Positions 39,013-48,679 of a stretch of DNA of 64,000 nt are shown in pieces; the stretch's first letter is position 1; every line of letters starts with the position of its first letter. The DNA lies in contig NC_015574.1 of assembly GCF_000214725.1 (NCBI RefSeq), forward strand, positions 1,686,001-1,750,000, written 5' to 3'. The translations under genes and the position numbers were made by a program. Source of the stretch: Methanobacterium paludis. GTDB taxonomy: Archaea > Methanobacteriota > Methanobacteria > Methanobacteriales > Methanobacteriaceae. The notes under the pieces are model-generated. The model searched no databases, was not told the origin of the DNA, and saw only the letters and a program-made list of their open reading frames with translations.

Positions 39013-39073
39013 CCCTTTCATCGATCATTGAACTTCAACGAGTTATCGAAAGGGATTTCTTCTCTTTTTATTA
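39013..39073 (+). terminator. Probable terminator hairpin after the secreted protein gene
   Basis: CCCTTTC (39013-39019) pairs with GAAAGGG (39048-39054), extended by GAT/ATC, and is followed by a T-rich tract to about 39073. It lies 35 bases after the stop codon. The rest of the gap to 39483 is AT-rich with no supported gene. Confidence 0.5.
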
Positions 39074-39483
39074 CATATTTACCTGTTTCTTTTATTTGCA
39101 GTATCTGTCTCCTAAGAAATTTCTTACTGGTACTCAATTTCATGACTTCTCTCCCAGTAAAAAATATTTTATCTGTTTTTACTCTAGCACTTTTTAATAA
39201 TTCTAGTTTTTATATTCTAATAATTCTAGTTTTATAATTCTTATTAAAAGAACCTTATTCTAACAAAACGAGACTTCAAAGAAAGAAGGAATGGATGTAT
39301 TAATAATAGTTCAGTACATACCTAAAATCATGCTTAAATCAATGTTTAATTTAAGATTTTATACTACAAAAAAGCATTAGCTACAATAAGAATTAATATT
39401 TTCAGCTTTTCTCATTTTTTTTGTATTTTAATTTAAAATCATAATGGACATAGGATTTGAATAAACAACTTGAGTGATAATTT

Positions 39484-40359
39484 ATGTCAATGAACATTAA
39501 AATGGACCCAAACAATGGTCCAAAAAAACCAAAGAACAAAAAACCAGGAATATTGGATAAAATAACTTTTAAAATGACTTTGGATTTTATTGTAATATCT
39601 TTAATTGTAGCAGACATTTTTCTACTTACATGGTCGGATTTTTCTAAATTGAGCGTGGAACTTACTCAGAATATAATTTATTTTGATTTAATGGTTTGTT
39701 TTGTGTTATTCTGTGAATTTATATTAAGGTTTAAAGATGCAGAAGATAAAAAGGCATTTATTAAAGACAAGCGAAATTGGCTCGATATAATTGCAATGAT
39801 TCCAATAGAATTTGCTCCATTGCGAATTATAAGGCTTTTAAGAGTGATTATTTTAATAAACAAAATTCCAATACATTTTAAAGGGTTTGTTGAAGAAACT
39901 CACCTTGATTGGAGTTTTGGAGTAATACTAATAACCGTTGTTTCAGGTACAATTTTCTTTTACATTGTAGAAGTTGGGGTAAATGGGAATGTGCATAATC
40001 TGGGAGACGCTCTCTGGTACATTTTACCAACCATGGCAACAGATGGAGGAAACATAACTCCAGATACCATTTTAGGTAGAATAATCAGCATGATCGTGAT
40101 GGTTATAGGTATTCTCTTCTTCGGAATGTTCACAGCATCAATAGCTTCATGGCTTACAAAAAAATCCGGAAATAAAGATGAAAAAGAGGAGATACATGAA
40201 TTAAAAAACGTAGTTAAGGATCTACAATTAGAGATTAAAGAATTAAGAAACTTGGCTCCAGATCTACAAACCGACGTTAAAGAATCAAAAGATTTAGTTC
40301 AAGACTTAAAATCAGAAATTATAGAATTAAAAGGAGTAATTAGAAAGGTAAATAAATGA
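39484..40359 (+). CDS. Voltage-gated ion-channel-like protein with atypical pore
   Basis: 291 residues with the six-helix voltage-gated channel layout: S1 about 32-50, S2 about 67-83, S3 about 98-107, an S4-like PLRIIRLLRVIIL with arginines every third residue (about 112-124), S5 about 143-162, pore loop and S6 about 200-225. The pore loop reads DALWYILPTMATDGGNITPD (residues about 175-195), where potassium channels have T-V-G-Y-G-D. The filter is one residue shorter and lacks the tyrosine. The C-terminus (about 235-291) is a coiled coil of three 14-residue repeats (KDLQLEIKELRNLA and relatives), likely to assemble the tetramer. Ion selectivity cannot be predicted. Confidence 0.82.
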   Translation: MSMNIKMDPNNGPKKPKNKKPGILDKITFKMTLDFIVISLIVADIFLLTWSDFSKLSVELTQNIIYFDLMVCFVLFCEFILRFKDAEDKKAFIKDKRNWLDIIAMIPIEFAPLRIIRLLRVIILINKIPIHFKGFVEETHLDWSFGVILITVVSGTIFFYIVEVGVNGNVHNLGDALWYILPTMATDGGNITPDTILGRIISMIVMVIGILFFGMFTASIASWLTKKSGNKDEKEEIHELKNVVKDLQLEIKELRNLAPDLQTDVKESKDLVQDLKSEIIELKGVIRKVNK

Positions 40360-40378
40360 CCAAAAATTTTATGCAATC

Positions 40379-41236
40379 TTAACTTTCAAAATAAGGATCT
40401 TCATGCCCACATATTACCTTAACTTCAGGATATTCATTTAAAAACTTTAAAATTTTATCAAGGCTTTTCTGGGCTTTATCCACGTTCCATGTATAATCTG
40501 AAGATGCCACTCCCATTTCCAACCCTTCTCTTATGAAACATGCATCTGTTGTGAGGAAAATTGGCCCTTCAAGTCCGTTAACAACAAATGACATGTGCCC
40601 ACGAGTGTGGCCTGGTGTGGAAACAGCCCAAAGCGACCCGTCGCCCAGTAGGTCTGCGCTTGGCCCTAAAGGAGGTATCGGTTCTACGGTAGAAAAGTCA
40701 ATTTCATGAAGCGTTTCTATCCCCTTCAAGTAGTTCCCATAAAGAAATGGTTTGTACTCAGGATATTTTTCACCCTTTCCAACGACGTACTGAATGTCTT
40801 TCGGCAGTTCCCGAACCCCTGCCATGTGGTCAGAGTGTAAATGGCTTAAAAAAACTCCTTTAAGTTTTAAATGTCTTTTTTGAAGTTTAAATGCAATGTT
40901 CTGATTTTTATCCTGGTGAAATTCGTCTGCAAAAAATCTTGCAAGCAGTCCCCGTACATTTCCTCTTGGATCATTGTAATAAGATGCATCGAGACCTGCG
41001 TCTATTAAATAAGCTCCAAATTTTTCATGGTGAATAATGTGGGCCATTATCGGCACGTTGAGTGTTTCATCTTTTACATTTACTGCTTTTGGGTGCTGGG
41101 GGTTGATAGTTCCAACTTTCTGGATTTCAACCTCCCCTGTCTTAAGGCTTTCAACCGTTACAGGTCGTGGATTTTGGAAGATTTCACTCCAAGTTTTCAC
41201 CCTACTTTTTTTAACTGGAAATGTGGCTCTTTTCAT
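40379..41236 (-). CDS. Metallo-beta-lactamase fold hydrolase, lactonase-like
   Basis: 285 residues with the metal motif FLSHLHSDHMAG (about residue 137), a downstream TPGHTRGHMSF histidine, LTTDACF as bridging aspartate, and a C-terminal VICGHEDP histidine. The layout is that of the N-acyl-homoserine-lactonase/AttM subgroup, with a longer N-terminus. The family hydrolyses lactones, thioesters or phosphodiesters using two zinc ions; the substrate here is unknown. Cytoplasmic. It is convergent with the channel gene (20 bases between stops) and lies downstream of the symporter gene by about 200 bases, possibly not in one operon. Confidence 0.85.
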   Translation of the reverse strand: MKRATFPVKKSRVKTWSEIFQNPRPVTVESLKTGEVEIQKVGTINPQHPKAVNVKDETLNVPIMAHIIHHEKFGAYLIDAGLDASYYNDPRGNVRGLLARFFADEFHQDKNQNIAFKLQKRHLKLKGVFLSHLHSDHMAGVRELPKDIQYVVGKGEKYPEYKPFLYGNYLKGIETLHEIDFSTVEPIPPLGPSADLLGDGSLWAVSTPGHTRGHMSFVVNGLEGPIFLTTDACFIREGLEMGVASSDYTWNVDKAQKSLDKILKFLNEYPEVKVICGHEDPYFES

Positions 41237-41446
41237 GATTCAACCTTAAACTCATTAATATCTGTATATAACTGTTTTTTTATAATGTTTCCTAAAAAAG
41301 ATTCAAACCTTTAAAAAACCTTAGACCTTAAAAATGCTTGAAATATTTAAAAAAAGATAAAAAACTGTTTAAAAAGATAGAAAAAACTGATAAAAAGATA
41401 AAAATTGTTTAAAAATTTTTAAAGGGAAGTAAATCCCCTTAAATTT

Positions 41447-43039
41447 TTAATTTGAACTGATTTTCTCGAAACTACTGTCCAAAACCTCATCTTCAGCTGG
41501 TTTGGTTAAAAGGCTCACAACGATTGTCACTACAAATGCAAGCGGGAGTGCAACTACGATTGGGTCAATAACAGGCCATGGCATGGTTGTTATGAGCACA
41601 CTGCTACCTGTGATCAATTTACAAAGTCCAATACCTGCGGCCTCCTTCTGGTGAACAAATAAAAGCCAAAAAAGGCTCATAAATGTTCCGGTCAGAAGTC
41701 CTGCTATTGCACCTTCTTTTGTTGCGCGTTTCCAGAAGAGTGCACATACAAACATTGGCAGGAAAGCTGATGCACAAAGTCCAAAGAATATGGATGTTCC
41801 CTGGGCCACCACACTTCCAGGCAGGATGTATGCAAGTATCACAGCAATTATAACTGAGATTAAGATTCCTATACGTGTTATGGAAACTGTTTTTCCGGAT
41901 TTCTTGCCTCTGAGCGTTTCATATATATCATGACCTACAGCTGTTCCCTGGACATGGAACTGGGCACTTATTGTTGACATGGCCGCTGCAAGTAAGGTGA
42001 GCATGAAAAGATATGAAAACCATTCTGGCATGGCCTTATTAATAAAGAGTGGTATTATAGAATCCACATTGCCATTTACAGCTTGTACAGCCAGTTGTCC
42101 GAAGTGTTGGAAGAAGTAGACGTTTGATAATGCACCTACAACGTATGCTGTAAAGGTCATAACGAATATAAAAACTCCTCCTATGAGGACTGCTCTGTTA
42201 AGTTCCTTGTCTGATTCAACTGTCATGAACCTTACTGCCAGCTGAGGCTGGGCCAGGGCACCTATTCCCACACCAAGTATTACACTCGATACCAGAGTCC
42301 ACCACCATGCACTTCCAAGTACAGGGAAAGATGTCCATCCTGTTCCTCCTTGAGCTACCACACTCTGTGGAGTGAGGTAGGCCATGTTTGTCAGGGCTTG
42401 ATGGGCTGCACTTACACCTCCAAGTGTCCAGTAAATTGTACCAAGCAAAATTAACATTCCCACGAACATTATAGTTCCCTGAAGGGCATCTGTATACATA
42501 ACACCCTTTATACCGCCGAATATAACATATACTCCAATAATAGCAGCCATTATCAACAATGCAATGTCAAAATTCATTGCAAGCGTGGTTTCCATGAACC
42601 TCGCCGCACCTATAAGAACAACCGATGCATAGAGAGGCATAGCCCCAAATATTACAATTCCACTAAAATATTGGATGAATTTGCTGTCAAATCTTTTGGA
42701 TAAAAACTCGGGGAAAGTTAATGCACCCATTTTCTTTCCCATTCTCCGTGTACGTTTTCCAAAAAAGACAAATGCTATGAATATGCCTATTAATATGTTT
42801 AAAAAAACAAGCCACAAGATTCCCATTCCAAATTGTCCTGCAACACCTCCAAAGCCCACAATTGCTGCCGTGCTTATAAACGTTGCTCCGTAACTCAGGG
42901 CCATGATGTAGGGGTGGGTGTTCCTGCCTGCAACCATGTAGTCCTCAGAACTGCTGGTTCGCTTCCAGGCAACGTATCCAACGTATCCTACCATGAGGAG
43001 GTATATCAATACAACTACACTTAATATCAAAATATTCAT
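41447..43039 (-). CDS. Sodium:solute symporter family transporter
   Basis: 530 residues with about 13 membrane helices. N-terminal SSEDYMVAGRNTHPYIMALS, ATFISTAAIVGFGGVAGQFG and GIKGVMYTDALQGTIMFVG are signatures of the SSS/LeuT-fold family. It would couple sodium entry to solute uptake; carboxylates, amino acids or aryl acids are candidates. The neighbouring PaaK-like/Ior genes make an aryl acid attractive as substrate, but this is inference. Clear GGAGGG ribosome binding site before ATG 43039. The usual small accessory protein gene is not adjacent; one is found far away at 7129-7263. Confidence 0.9.
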   Translation of the reverse strand: MNILILSVVVLIYLLMVGYVGYVAWKRTSSSEDYMVAGRNTHPYIMALSYGATFISTAAIVGFGGVAGQFGMGILWLVFLNILIGIFIAFVFFGKRTRRMGKKMGALTFPEFLSKRFDSKFIQYFSGIVIFGAMPLYASVVLIGAARFMETTLAMNFDIALLIMAAIIGVYVIFGGIKGVMYTDALQGTIMFVGMLILLGTIYWTLGGVSAAHQALTNMAYLTPQSVVAQGGTGWTSFPVLGSAWWWTLVSSVILGVGIGALAQPQLAVRFMTVESDKELNRAVLIGGVFIFVMTFTAYVVGALSNVYFFQHFGQLAVQAVNGNVDSIIPLFINKAMPEWFSYLFMLTLLAAAMSTISAQFHVQGTAVGHDIYETLRGKKSGKTVSITRIGILISVIIAVILAYILPGSVVAQGTSIFFGLCASAFLPMFVCALFWKRATKEGAIAGLLTGTFMSLFWLLFVHQKEAAGIGLCKLITGSSVLITTMPWPVIDPIVVALPLAFVVTIVVSLLTKPAEDEVLDSSFEKISSN

Positions 43040-43114
43040 AATTTCCCTCCATTAAATGTATTATCTTAATTTTATCCTAATTTTAAGTTCTCTAATCGTT
43101 AATCATTCAAAGCA

Positions 43115-43201
43115 ATCATAACCATCATTCAAATCCACAACTCTATCATAACTCTCATTCAAATCCACAACTTTATCATAACCATCATTTCTATCATTGC
43201 C
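43115..43201. repeat. 30-bp tandem repeat, nearly 3 copies
   Basis: ATCATAACCATCATTCAAAT plus CCACAACTCT is repeated with few changes at 43115-43144, 43145-43174 and partly 43175-43201. It lies in the 617-base gap between the symporter and the PaaK-like gene (divergently transcribed), so promoters for both must be near. No spacer-like variation, so not CRISPR. Confidence 0.8.
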
Positions 43202-43487
43202 TAAATGTTAAAAGGTTCCTGCGAGGTCCCTTTTAAATCAGAATTTTAAATAGTATAAATATGGATTCAAAAACAAGTGAATCTATAATGTTTTCTAACC
43301 TTTTATTAATTTTATCCATATATAAAACTGTTTTAATAATTTTCCTTAATTCAATAGTGTTATTAGCACACCTTGGTATCAAATATATAAAAATGGTAAG
43401 AAAATAGGATGAACAAAAATATGGTAAGTTTTATAAATCCTTCTTCCATAATTCACAGATAGCGAATCTCACAGTCATAGAAATACT

Positions 43488-43561
43488 TTAAATAAATGTT
43501 TTAAAGTTGAATCTTGAAATAAATGTTTTAAAATCAAATCTTGAAATAAATCTCTTAACGG
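43488..43561. repeat. 27-bp tandem repeat, nearly 3 copies
   Basis: TTGAAATAAATGTTTTAAAA plus TCAAATC recurs with a 27-base period at about 43487-43513 (first copy diverged), 43514-43540 and 43541-43561. It sits about 95-170 bases upstream of the PaaK-like start codon, where it could affect transcription. Confidence 0.75.
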
Positions 43562-43656
43562 GAATTTTAGAACTTATAAAGGCTAAATAAAAGCAATTTT
43601 TACTTAATTTAACAGATAAATCAAGAATAGAATAATTAAATTTGACAGGGGATAAA

Positions 43657-44955
43657 ATGATCTGGAATGAAGAAGTAGAATGCATGTCTGAGGATAATAA
43701 AAAAGATTTACAGCTTAAACGATTACAGAGTATTGTAAAAAAAGCCTACGAAAATGTACCTTACTACAAGAAGCATTTTGATGATGCTGGAATTAAACCA
43801 GAGGACATTAAAAACTTAAAAGACATAGAAAAGGTTCCATACACCACTAAAAATGATCTCAGAGAAGCTTATCCCTTTGGAATGTTTGCAGTTCCAAGAA
43901 AAGAGATAATTGAAGTGCACACATCTTCAGGAACAACTGGAAAACCCACAGTATCAGGGTACACAAGAGGCGACCTTGAAATCTGGAGCGAATGCATGGC
44001 GCGAGGTTTGACCATGGTAGGAGTTACAGATGACGACATTATCCAAAACACACATGGATACGGATTGTTTACAGGAGGATTCGGTGTTCACTACGGTGCC
44101 CAGAAAATTGGGGCAACTGTGATTCCAATCTCAACGGGCCAATCAAAGAGACAGATGGAGATCATGCATGACTTTGGTACAACTGTTCTGATTGTAACAC
44201 CATCCTACGGACTTTATCTTGCAGAGGAATTTGCAGATGACGGAATAAATATGGAAGAACTAAATTTGAAGGCTATAGGTTTTGGAGCTGAAGGTTGGAC
44301 CCAGGAAATGCGTGAAAAGATAGAAGAAAAATTCAAAGCACCAGCATACAACATATATGGACTTACAGAAATAATGGGACCTGGAATAGGGCTCGAATGT
44401 CAAGAACAGAACGGATTGCACATATTTGAAGATCATTTCTATCCAGAGATCATAGACCCTCAAACACTCCAAACTCTGCCAGACGGTGAGAAAGGAGAGC
44501 TAGTCCTTACAACGCTGACCCGTGAGGGCATGCCACTTATACGTTTCCGAACAAAGGACATTACAACCCTCAGGAGAGGGACGTGCAAGTGTGGAAGGAC
44601 ACTTGTAAAAATGGACAGGATTACCGGACGTTCAGATGACATGCTGAAGATCAGAGGAGTTTCAATCTTCCCATCACAGATCGAGAAAGCCCTTTTAAAG
44701 ATAGATGGATTGGAACCGCACTACCAGATCATAGTCACAAGACCGGGACAGCTTGATGAACTGGAAATACAGGTCGAAGCTTCACCAGAACTCTTTTCAG
44801 ATGAAGTCAGAGAACTTGTAGGTATAACAAAGAAAATTGAAGATCATGTCCACAGTGAAATTGGTTTAAGGGTCAATGTAACTCTTGTAGAGCCAAGAAC
44901 TCTTCCTAGAAGCGAAGGAAAAGCTATTAGAGTTATAGATAAAAGGGAATTATGA
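43657..44955 (+). CDS. Phenylacetate-CoA ligase family protein (PaaK-like)
   Basis: ATG 43657 with AGGGGATA upstream; a TTG at 43642 lies before that site. 432 residues of the ANL superfamily: VHTSSGTTGKPTVSGY is the ATP/AMP-binding loop (about residue 90), AEGWTQEM and YGLTEIMGPG the A5 region, and GRSDDMLKIRGVSIFPSQIE the hinge. The family activates phenylacetate or related aryl acids to CoA esters. In methanogens, aryl-CoA plus indolepyruvate oxidoreductase allows reductive carboxylation to aryl pyruvates and on to Phe, Tyr and Trp. iorBA lies less than 1.5 kb away, on the other strand. Confidence 0.92.
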   Translation: MIWNEEVECMSEDNKKDLQLKRLQSIVKKAYENVPYYKKHFDDAGIKPEDIKNLKDIEKVPYTTKNDLREAYPFGMFAVPRKEIIEVHTSSGTTGKPTVSGYTRGDLEIWSECMARGLTMVGVTDDDIIQNTHGYGLFTGGFGVHYGAQKIGATVIPISTGQSKRQMEIMHDFGTTVLIVTPSYGLYLAEEFADDGINMEELNLKAIGFGAEGWTQEMREKIEEKFKAPAYNIYGLTEIMGPGIGLECQEQNGLHIFEDHFYPEIIDPQTLQTLPDGEKGELVLTTLTREGMPLIRFRTKDITTLRRGTCKCGRTLVKMDRITGRSDDMLKIRGVSIFPSQIEKALLKIDGLEPHYQIIVTRPGQLDELEIQVEASPELFSDEVRELVGITKKIEDHVHSEIGLRVNVTLVEPRTLPRSEGKAIRVIDKREL

Positions 44956-45088
44956 TAGGGAGATTATGAGATCTTAGAGTTAGGATAAAAACTCAAAAGA
45001 GACAATTTAATTTCTTTAAATGCATTTTAGGTTACACGGTGCATTCGGTTAAAAAGTACATACAAAAAAAACAGAAAGGAGGAATAAA

Positions 45089-45517
45089 ATGATAAAACAG
45101 CTGTCAATATTTTTGGAAAATAAAAAAGGTAGAATGTGGAAAGCACTTGACGTTCTTGAAGAGGCAGGGATCAACATAAGAGCACTCTCACTTGCAGACA
45201 CATCTGATTTTGGGATTTTAAGGTTGGTTGTGCCAAAACCAGATGAAGCCAAGGAAGTACTTGAAAAAAAAGGATTCCTAGTCAAAATAGGAGAAGTTAT
45301 AGCTGTTGGGATCACGGACAAACCCGGAGGACTCAATAAAATTCTCAAGATCCTCAATAGATCAGATATAAACCTTGAATATCTTTACGCATTCGTTGAA
45401 CAAAATAAAAGCAGGGCAATTGTCATATTACATCCTGAAAACATTGATGCAGGACTTGAAGCACTGCAAAATAGTGATGCAGATGTTTTAACAGATGCAG
45501 AGGTTTACGGCATCTAA
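45089..45517 (+). CDS. Tandem ACT domain protein
   Basis: 142 residues in two ACT domains (about 1-68 and 70-140): KQLSIFLENKKGRMWKALDV and then VGITDKPGGLNKILKILN. ACT pairs bind amino acids and regulate enzymes or act as stand-alone sensors. This type is regularly encoded after PaaK-like ligases in methanogens and other anaerobes, so it may sense an aromatic amino acid. AAGGAGGAATAAA before the ATG is one of the strongest ribosome binding sites in the window. Separated by about 130 bases from the ligase gene, same strand, likely one operon. Confidence 0.9.
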   Translation: MIKQLSIFLENKKGRMWKALDVLEEAGINIRALSLADTSDFGILRLVVPKPDEAKEVLEKKGFLVKIGEVIAVGITDKPGGLNKILKILNRSDINLEYLYAFVEQNKSRAIVILHPENIDAGLEALQNSDADVLTDAEVYGI

Positions 45518-45714
45518 ATTTCCTTTATCTAAATTTTCTTTAAATAATTTTTTTTAATTCTAAATTGGATAAACCCCAAATCAAAGTTCCTAAATCTTTC
45601 TCAATAATTTTAGGGTTATTAATTCATATTATAATATCATTTTAAAAAAGAAAATTAAGGTTTTATAGATAATATAAAGAGAGAATAAGAAGTTATAAAA
45701 AATTATTTAAAAGG

Positions 45715-46308
45715 TTATTTGGATGAACAAGCCCTAAGTCCTTCATTAAATGCTTTCATGTTGATTTCAAGACTTTTTTCAGGCAAATTATCCTTCATTG
45801 ATTCCAGTACAACATTTTTATCCAGCGGAAATCCGCTGACAGCTGTTGCACCACCAATCATAACCATGTTCAAGGAAAGAATGTGCCCAGCATCCTTTGC
45901 AATTTTTTCAGCATCGAAAGCTAATACTTTTTTTGATTTGGATTCGAGTTCGTCAATAATCACCGAAACATCAGGGTATGGATCTTTACTTTCCCTTATG
46001 TTAAATGGGTATGTTGGGGAAGTGTTCATAACCACGTAAGTTTCTTCACTTATTTTAGAAATGGCCCTTAATGCTTCTAAAGGTTCAAATGCCAGTAAAA
46101 GGTCTGCTGTACCTTCTTCTATAATAGGGCTGTGGGCATCACCAATTTTAAGTTCTGTTGATACAACACCACCACGCTGGGACATTCCGTGTATTTCACT
46201 CATCAAAACGTTTAAGTTGCTCCTCATTGCAGATTCACCAATAACAATTGATGTTTTGATTATTCCCTGTCCCCCAACACCTGAAATATAAATATCGTAA
46301 GATTTCAT
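45715..46308 (-). CDS. iorB: Indolepyruvate:ferredoxin oxidoreductase beta subunit
   Basis: Start ATG at 46308 behind GAGGAGATC, giving MKSYDIYISGVGGQGIIKTS; further upstream codons lie before the ribosome binding site. 197 residues of the pyruvate-ferredoxin-oxidoreductase gamma type, with the GVGGQG nucleotide-like loop, SEIHGMSQRGGVVSTELK and a MIGGATAVSGFPL segment. It is the small subunit of IOR, which oxidatively decarboxylates aryl pyruvates or works in reverse with reduced ferredoxin. iorA ends upstream by about 90 bases, and order is iorA-iorB on the minus strand. Confidence 0.93.
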   Translation of the reverse strand: MKSYDIYISGVGGQGIIKTSIVIGESAMRSNLNVLMSEIHGMSQRGGVVSTELKIGDAHSPIIEEGTADLLLAFEPLEALRAISKISEETYVVMNTSPTYPFNIRESKDPYPDVSVIIDELESKSKKVLAFDAEKIAKDAGHILSLNMVMIGGATAVSGFPLDKNVVLESMKDNLPEKSLEINMKAFNEGLRACSSK

Positions 46309-46399
46309 CGTTGATCTCCTCAATTAAAGATTTATATTAACTAAATTTCATTTTGTAACTCAAGTAGGTGCAATTCTGTTATTTGAAATTTTTTAAAAA

Positions 46400-48271
46400 C
46401 TATTTTTTCATTCCAATGGCCTTTTCAGGGCATATCTGTACACAGACGTTACAATTTTTGCAGAGCATGGTGTCTATTTGAACAGAGCCATCTTCAGCAC
46501 TTGTGAGTGCAGGGCATGCCAGGTCTTTGAGACACGTTTCGCATTCATTGCATTTTTCATTGTTGACACCAAGTAGAATCTCTCTTTGTTTGGGCTGCTT
46601 ATTTTTAATGAGCATGCATGGTGATCTGGATACAACAACTGCCACCCCATCATATTTTATTGCTTCCTCAATCGTTTCCTGTGATTTTTTTACTAACAAT
46701 GGGTTTATCGTCCTTAAAAACTTAACACCCGTTCCTTTTACAATATCTTCAATGGAAATCTCAGGAGCTTCATAACCCATTCCATCAACAGGTAAACCCG
46801 GGTTGGGCTGGCCTCCAGTCATTGCAGTGGTCCTGTTATCCAGAATAACCACCACAAACCTGTCCTTGTTGTGCACTGCATTTATGAGCGGTGGTACTCC
46901 TGCATGGAAGAATGTTGAATCACCTATAAAGCTCACTATTCTCTGATCTGTGGCTTTTGAGAACCCACAACTTGTACCTATACTTGATCCCATTGATAAA
47001 AGGTAATCTGCAGATTCATAGGGCGATCCAACCCCCAGGGTGTAGCAGCCAATATCACTGGGATGAATTACATTTTCCAGTCCTAAATTCTCTGCTGCCC
47101 TTTTAACTGAATAGTATGCTGCTCTGTGGGGACATCCAGGACATAGGGTTGGTGGACGTACAGGAATTGGTATTTTCGTTGATGAAGCTTTTTTTACCTT
47201 TAAATTTGTGTTAAGTACATTACTGAGACCTTTAAGAATTATGTCTGGACTGTACTCGTAGATCATCGGAAACGTACCGTCCAATTTACCGTAAACCTTC
47301 TTTTTAAGTCCATTTTTTCCTATTACGGCAAGTACTTCTTTTTCCATTACGGGATCAACTTCTTCTACCACAACGACGCTTTCAAGGTTCTCAATGAATT
47401 TCAGTACCAATTCTTCTGGAAATGGGTAGGACAAAGTAATTTTCAGGACGTTCACGTCGAGATCCTTTTCTTCCACAGCATCCATTACGTAGTTGAAGGC
47501 GCTTCCACTGGTTATAACACCAATTTTACCACCCTTATCAAATATTTTATTCATGGGGGAGTTGTTGACAACATCCCCTATTTTTTCCATTTTCTGAACC
47601 AGTACTTTGTGCATTTCCCTTGCAGCTTCAGGCACCGGTACGAAACGTTTTTGATCCCTTTTGAAGAAGCCCTGCTTCTTAGTTTCATTTTTAGAACTCT
47701 TTTCCAGTGGCCCTAATTCCACTATTCCCCTCATGTGGGATACCCTTGTTGTGGTTCGCATGAGAACTGGGAGCTGAAATTCCTCGGATAATTCGAAACC
47801 GTACTTCATAAGGTCTTTTAGCTCCTGAGGGCTTGAGGGTTCTATCATAGGCATATTTGCAAGGCGTGCATAGTGTCTGTTGTCCTGTTCATTTTGGGAA
47901 GAAAATATTGATGGGTCATCTGCTGATAAAATTATCATACCCGCGTTTACACCAGTGTAAGCAACACTCATGAAAGAATCAGCTGCCACGTTCACTCCAA
48001 CATGTTTCATGAATGTAAAAGACCTCAAACCTGACACTGCTGCAGCTGCAGCAACTTCAATGGCCACTTTCTCGTTTGTTGAGAATTCAAAGTAGATACC
48101 AGCATCATCTGCTATTTTAGATAACACATCACCAATTTCTGAGGATGGTGTTCCAGGGTAGGTTGCTGCAACTCCGATTCCTGCCTCAAGGGCTCCTCGT
48201 ACAGTTGCTTCGTTACCCAGCATGAAGAGTTTTTCATTTTCCTCTGCGGTCAAAACTTTTTTTATATTCAT
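46400..48271 (-). CDS. iorA: Indolepyruvate:ferredoxin oxidoreductase alpha subunit
   Basis: 623 residues. N-terminal domain with GLRSFTFMKHVGVNVAADSF and AYTGVNAGMIILSADDPS; TPP-binding domain with TLCPGCPHRAAYYSV, VSFIGDSTFFHAGVPPLINA and LDNRTTAMTGGQPNPG; C-terminal 2[4Fe-4S] ferredoxin module with CNECETC and CKNCNVCVQICPEKA. All cofactor motifs are intact. The enzyme uses TPP and ferredoxin to interconvert aryl pyruvates and aryl-CoA plus CO2. CAGGAGATATTT precedes the ATG. With the PaaK-like ligase and ACT protein this is an aromatic acid/amino acid module. The promoter is in the 48272-48500 AT-rich gap. Confidence 0.95.
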   Translation of the reverse strand: MNIKKVLTAEENEKLFMLGNEATVRGALEAGIGVAATYPGTPSSEIGDVLSKIADDAGIYFEFSTNEKVAIEVAAAAAVSGLRSFTFMKHVGVNVAADSFMSVAYTGVNAGMIILSADDPSIFSSQNEQDNRHYARLANMPMIEPSSPQELKDLMKYGFELSEEFQLPVLMRTTTRVSHMRGIVELGPLEKSSKNETKKQGFFKRDQKRFVPVPEAAREMHKVLVQKMEKIGDVVNNSPMNKIFDKGGKIGVITSGSAFNYVMDAVEEKDLDVNVLKITLSYPFPEELVLKFIENLESVVVVEEVDPVMEKEVLAVIGKNGLKKKVYGKLDGTFPMIYEYSPDIILKGLSNVLNTNLKVKKASSTKIPIPVRPPTLCPGCPHRAAYYSVKRAAENLGLENVIHPSDIGCYTLGVGSPYESADYLLSMGSSIGTSCGFSKATDQRIVSFIGDSTFFHAGVPPLINAVHNKDRFVVVILDNRTTAMTGGQPNPGLPVDGMGYEAPEISIEDIVKGTGVKFLRTINPLLVKKSQETIEEAIKYDGVAVVVSRSPCMLIKNKQPKQREILLGVNNEKCNECETCLKDLACPALTSAEDGSVQIDTMLCKNCNVCVQICPEKAIGMKK

Positions 48272-48679
48272 AAATATCTCCTGTAAAACATTGATACATC
48301 CAATTGATTAGTTCTATCCAATTTAGTCATCTTATCTCATAAATTACTTTGTAATTTGCAAATCATTTTCTAAACATTCTGAAATAATGTATTGAAACTA
48401 ATTATCCTAAAAATCCTAGTTTAAATTTAGTTTTTAAATAGTTTATTTTTGAAGATTTTGGAATAGAAATTATTTATTTAGAAATCTGTTGATTGATTTA
48501 TCAATCGTTTGAATTAATATTTACTTTAGGAATGCTAATTAATTTCTCTACTTTAGGCCCTTTTTTTATGCCTTTTTAATAAATTAAGTATTATTCTATT
48601 TTCATGGAAAAATGCTTTAAATATTCTAATTATTTATTAATTATTCAAGCATTAATAAATAAATTTTCAAAAAAAAATT
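48272..48679. other. Intergenic region between iorA and the provirus-side elements
   Basis: About 400 AT-rich bases upstream of iorA. No gene or clear structure is visible. The left end of the provirus (attL) probably lies between here and about 48.85 kb, but without the right end I cannot define it. Confidence 0.4.

Noticed and set aside
39006..39237. Two short overlapping plus-strand frames after the secreted protein
   Set aside because: They overlap each other and a terminator-like hairpin, have low-complexity hydrophobic sequence and no ribosome binding site.
43115..43561. Two tandem repeat blocks considered as CRISPR
   Set aside because: Copies are contiguous or nearly so, without spacers, and each block has under three copies.
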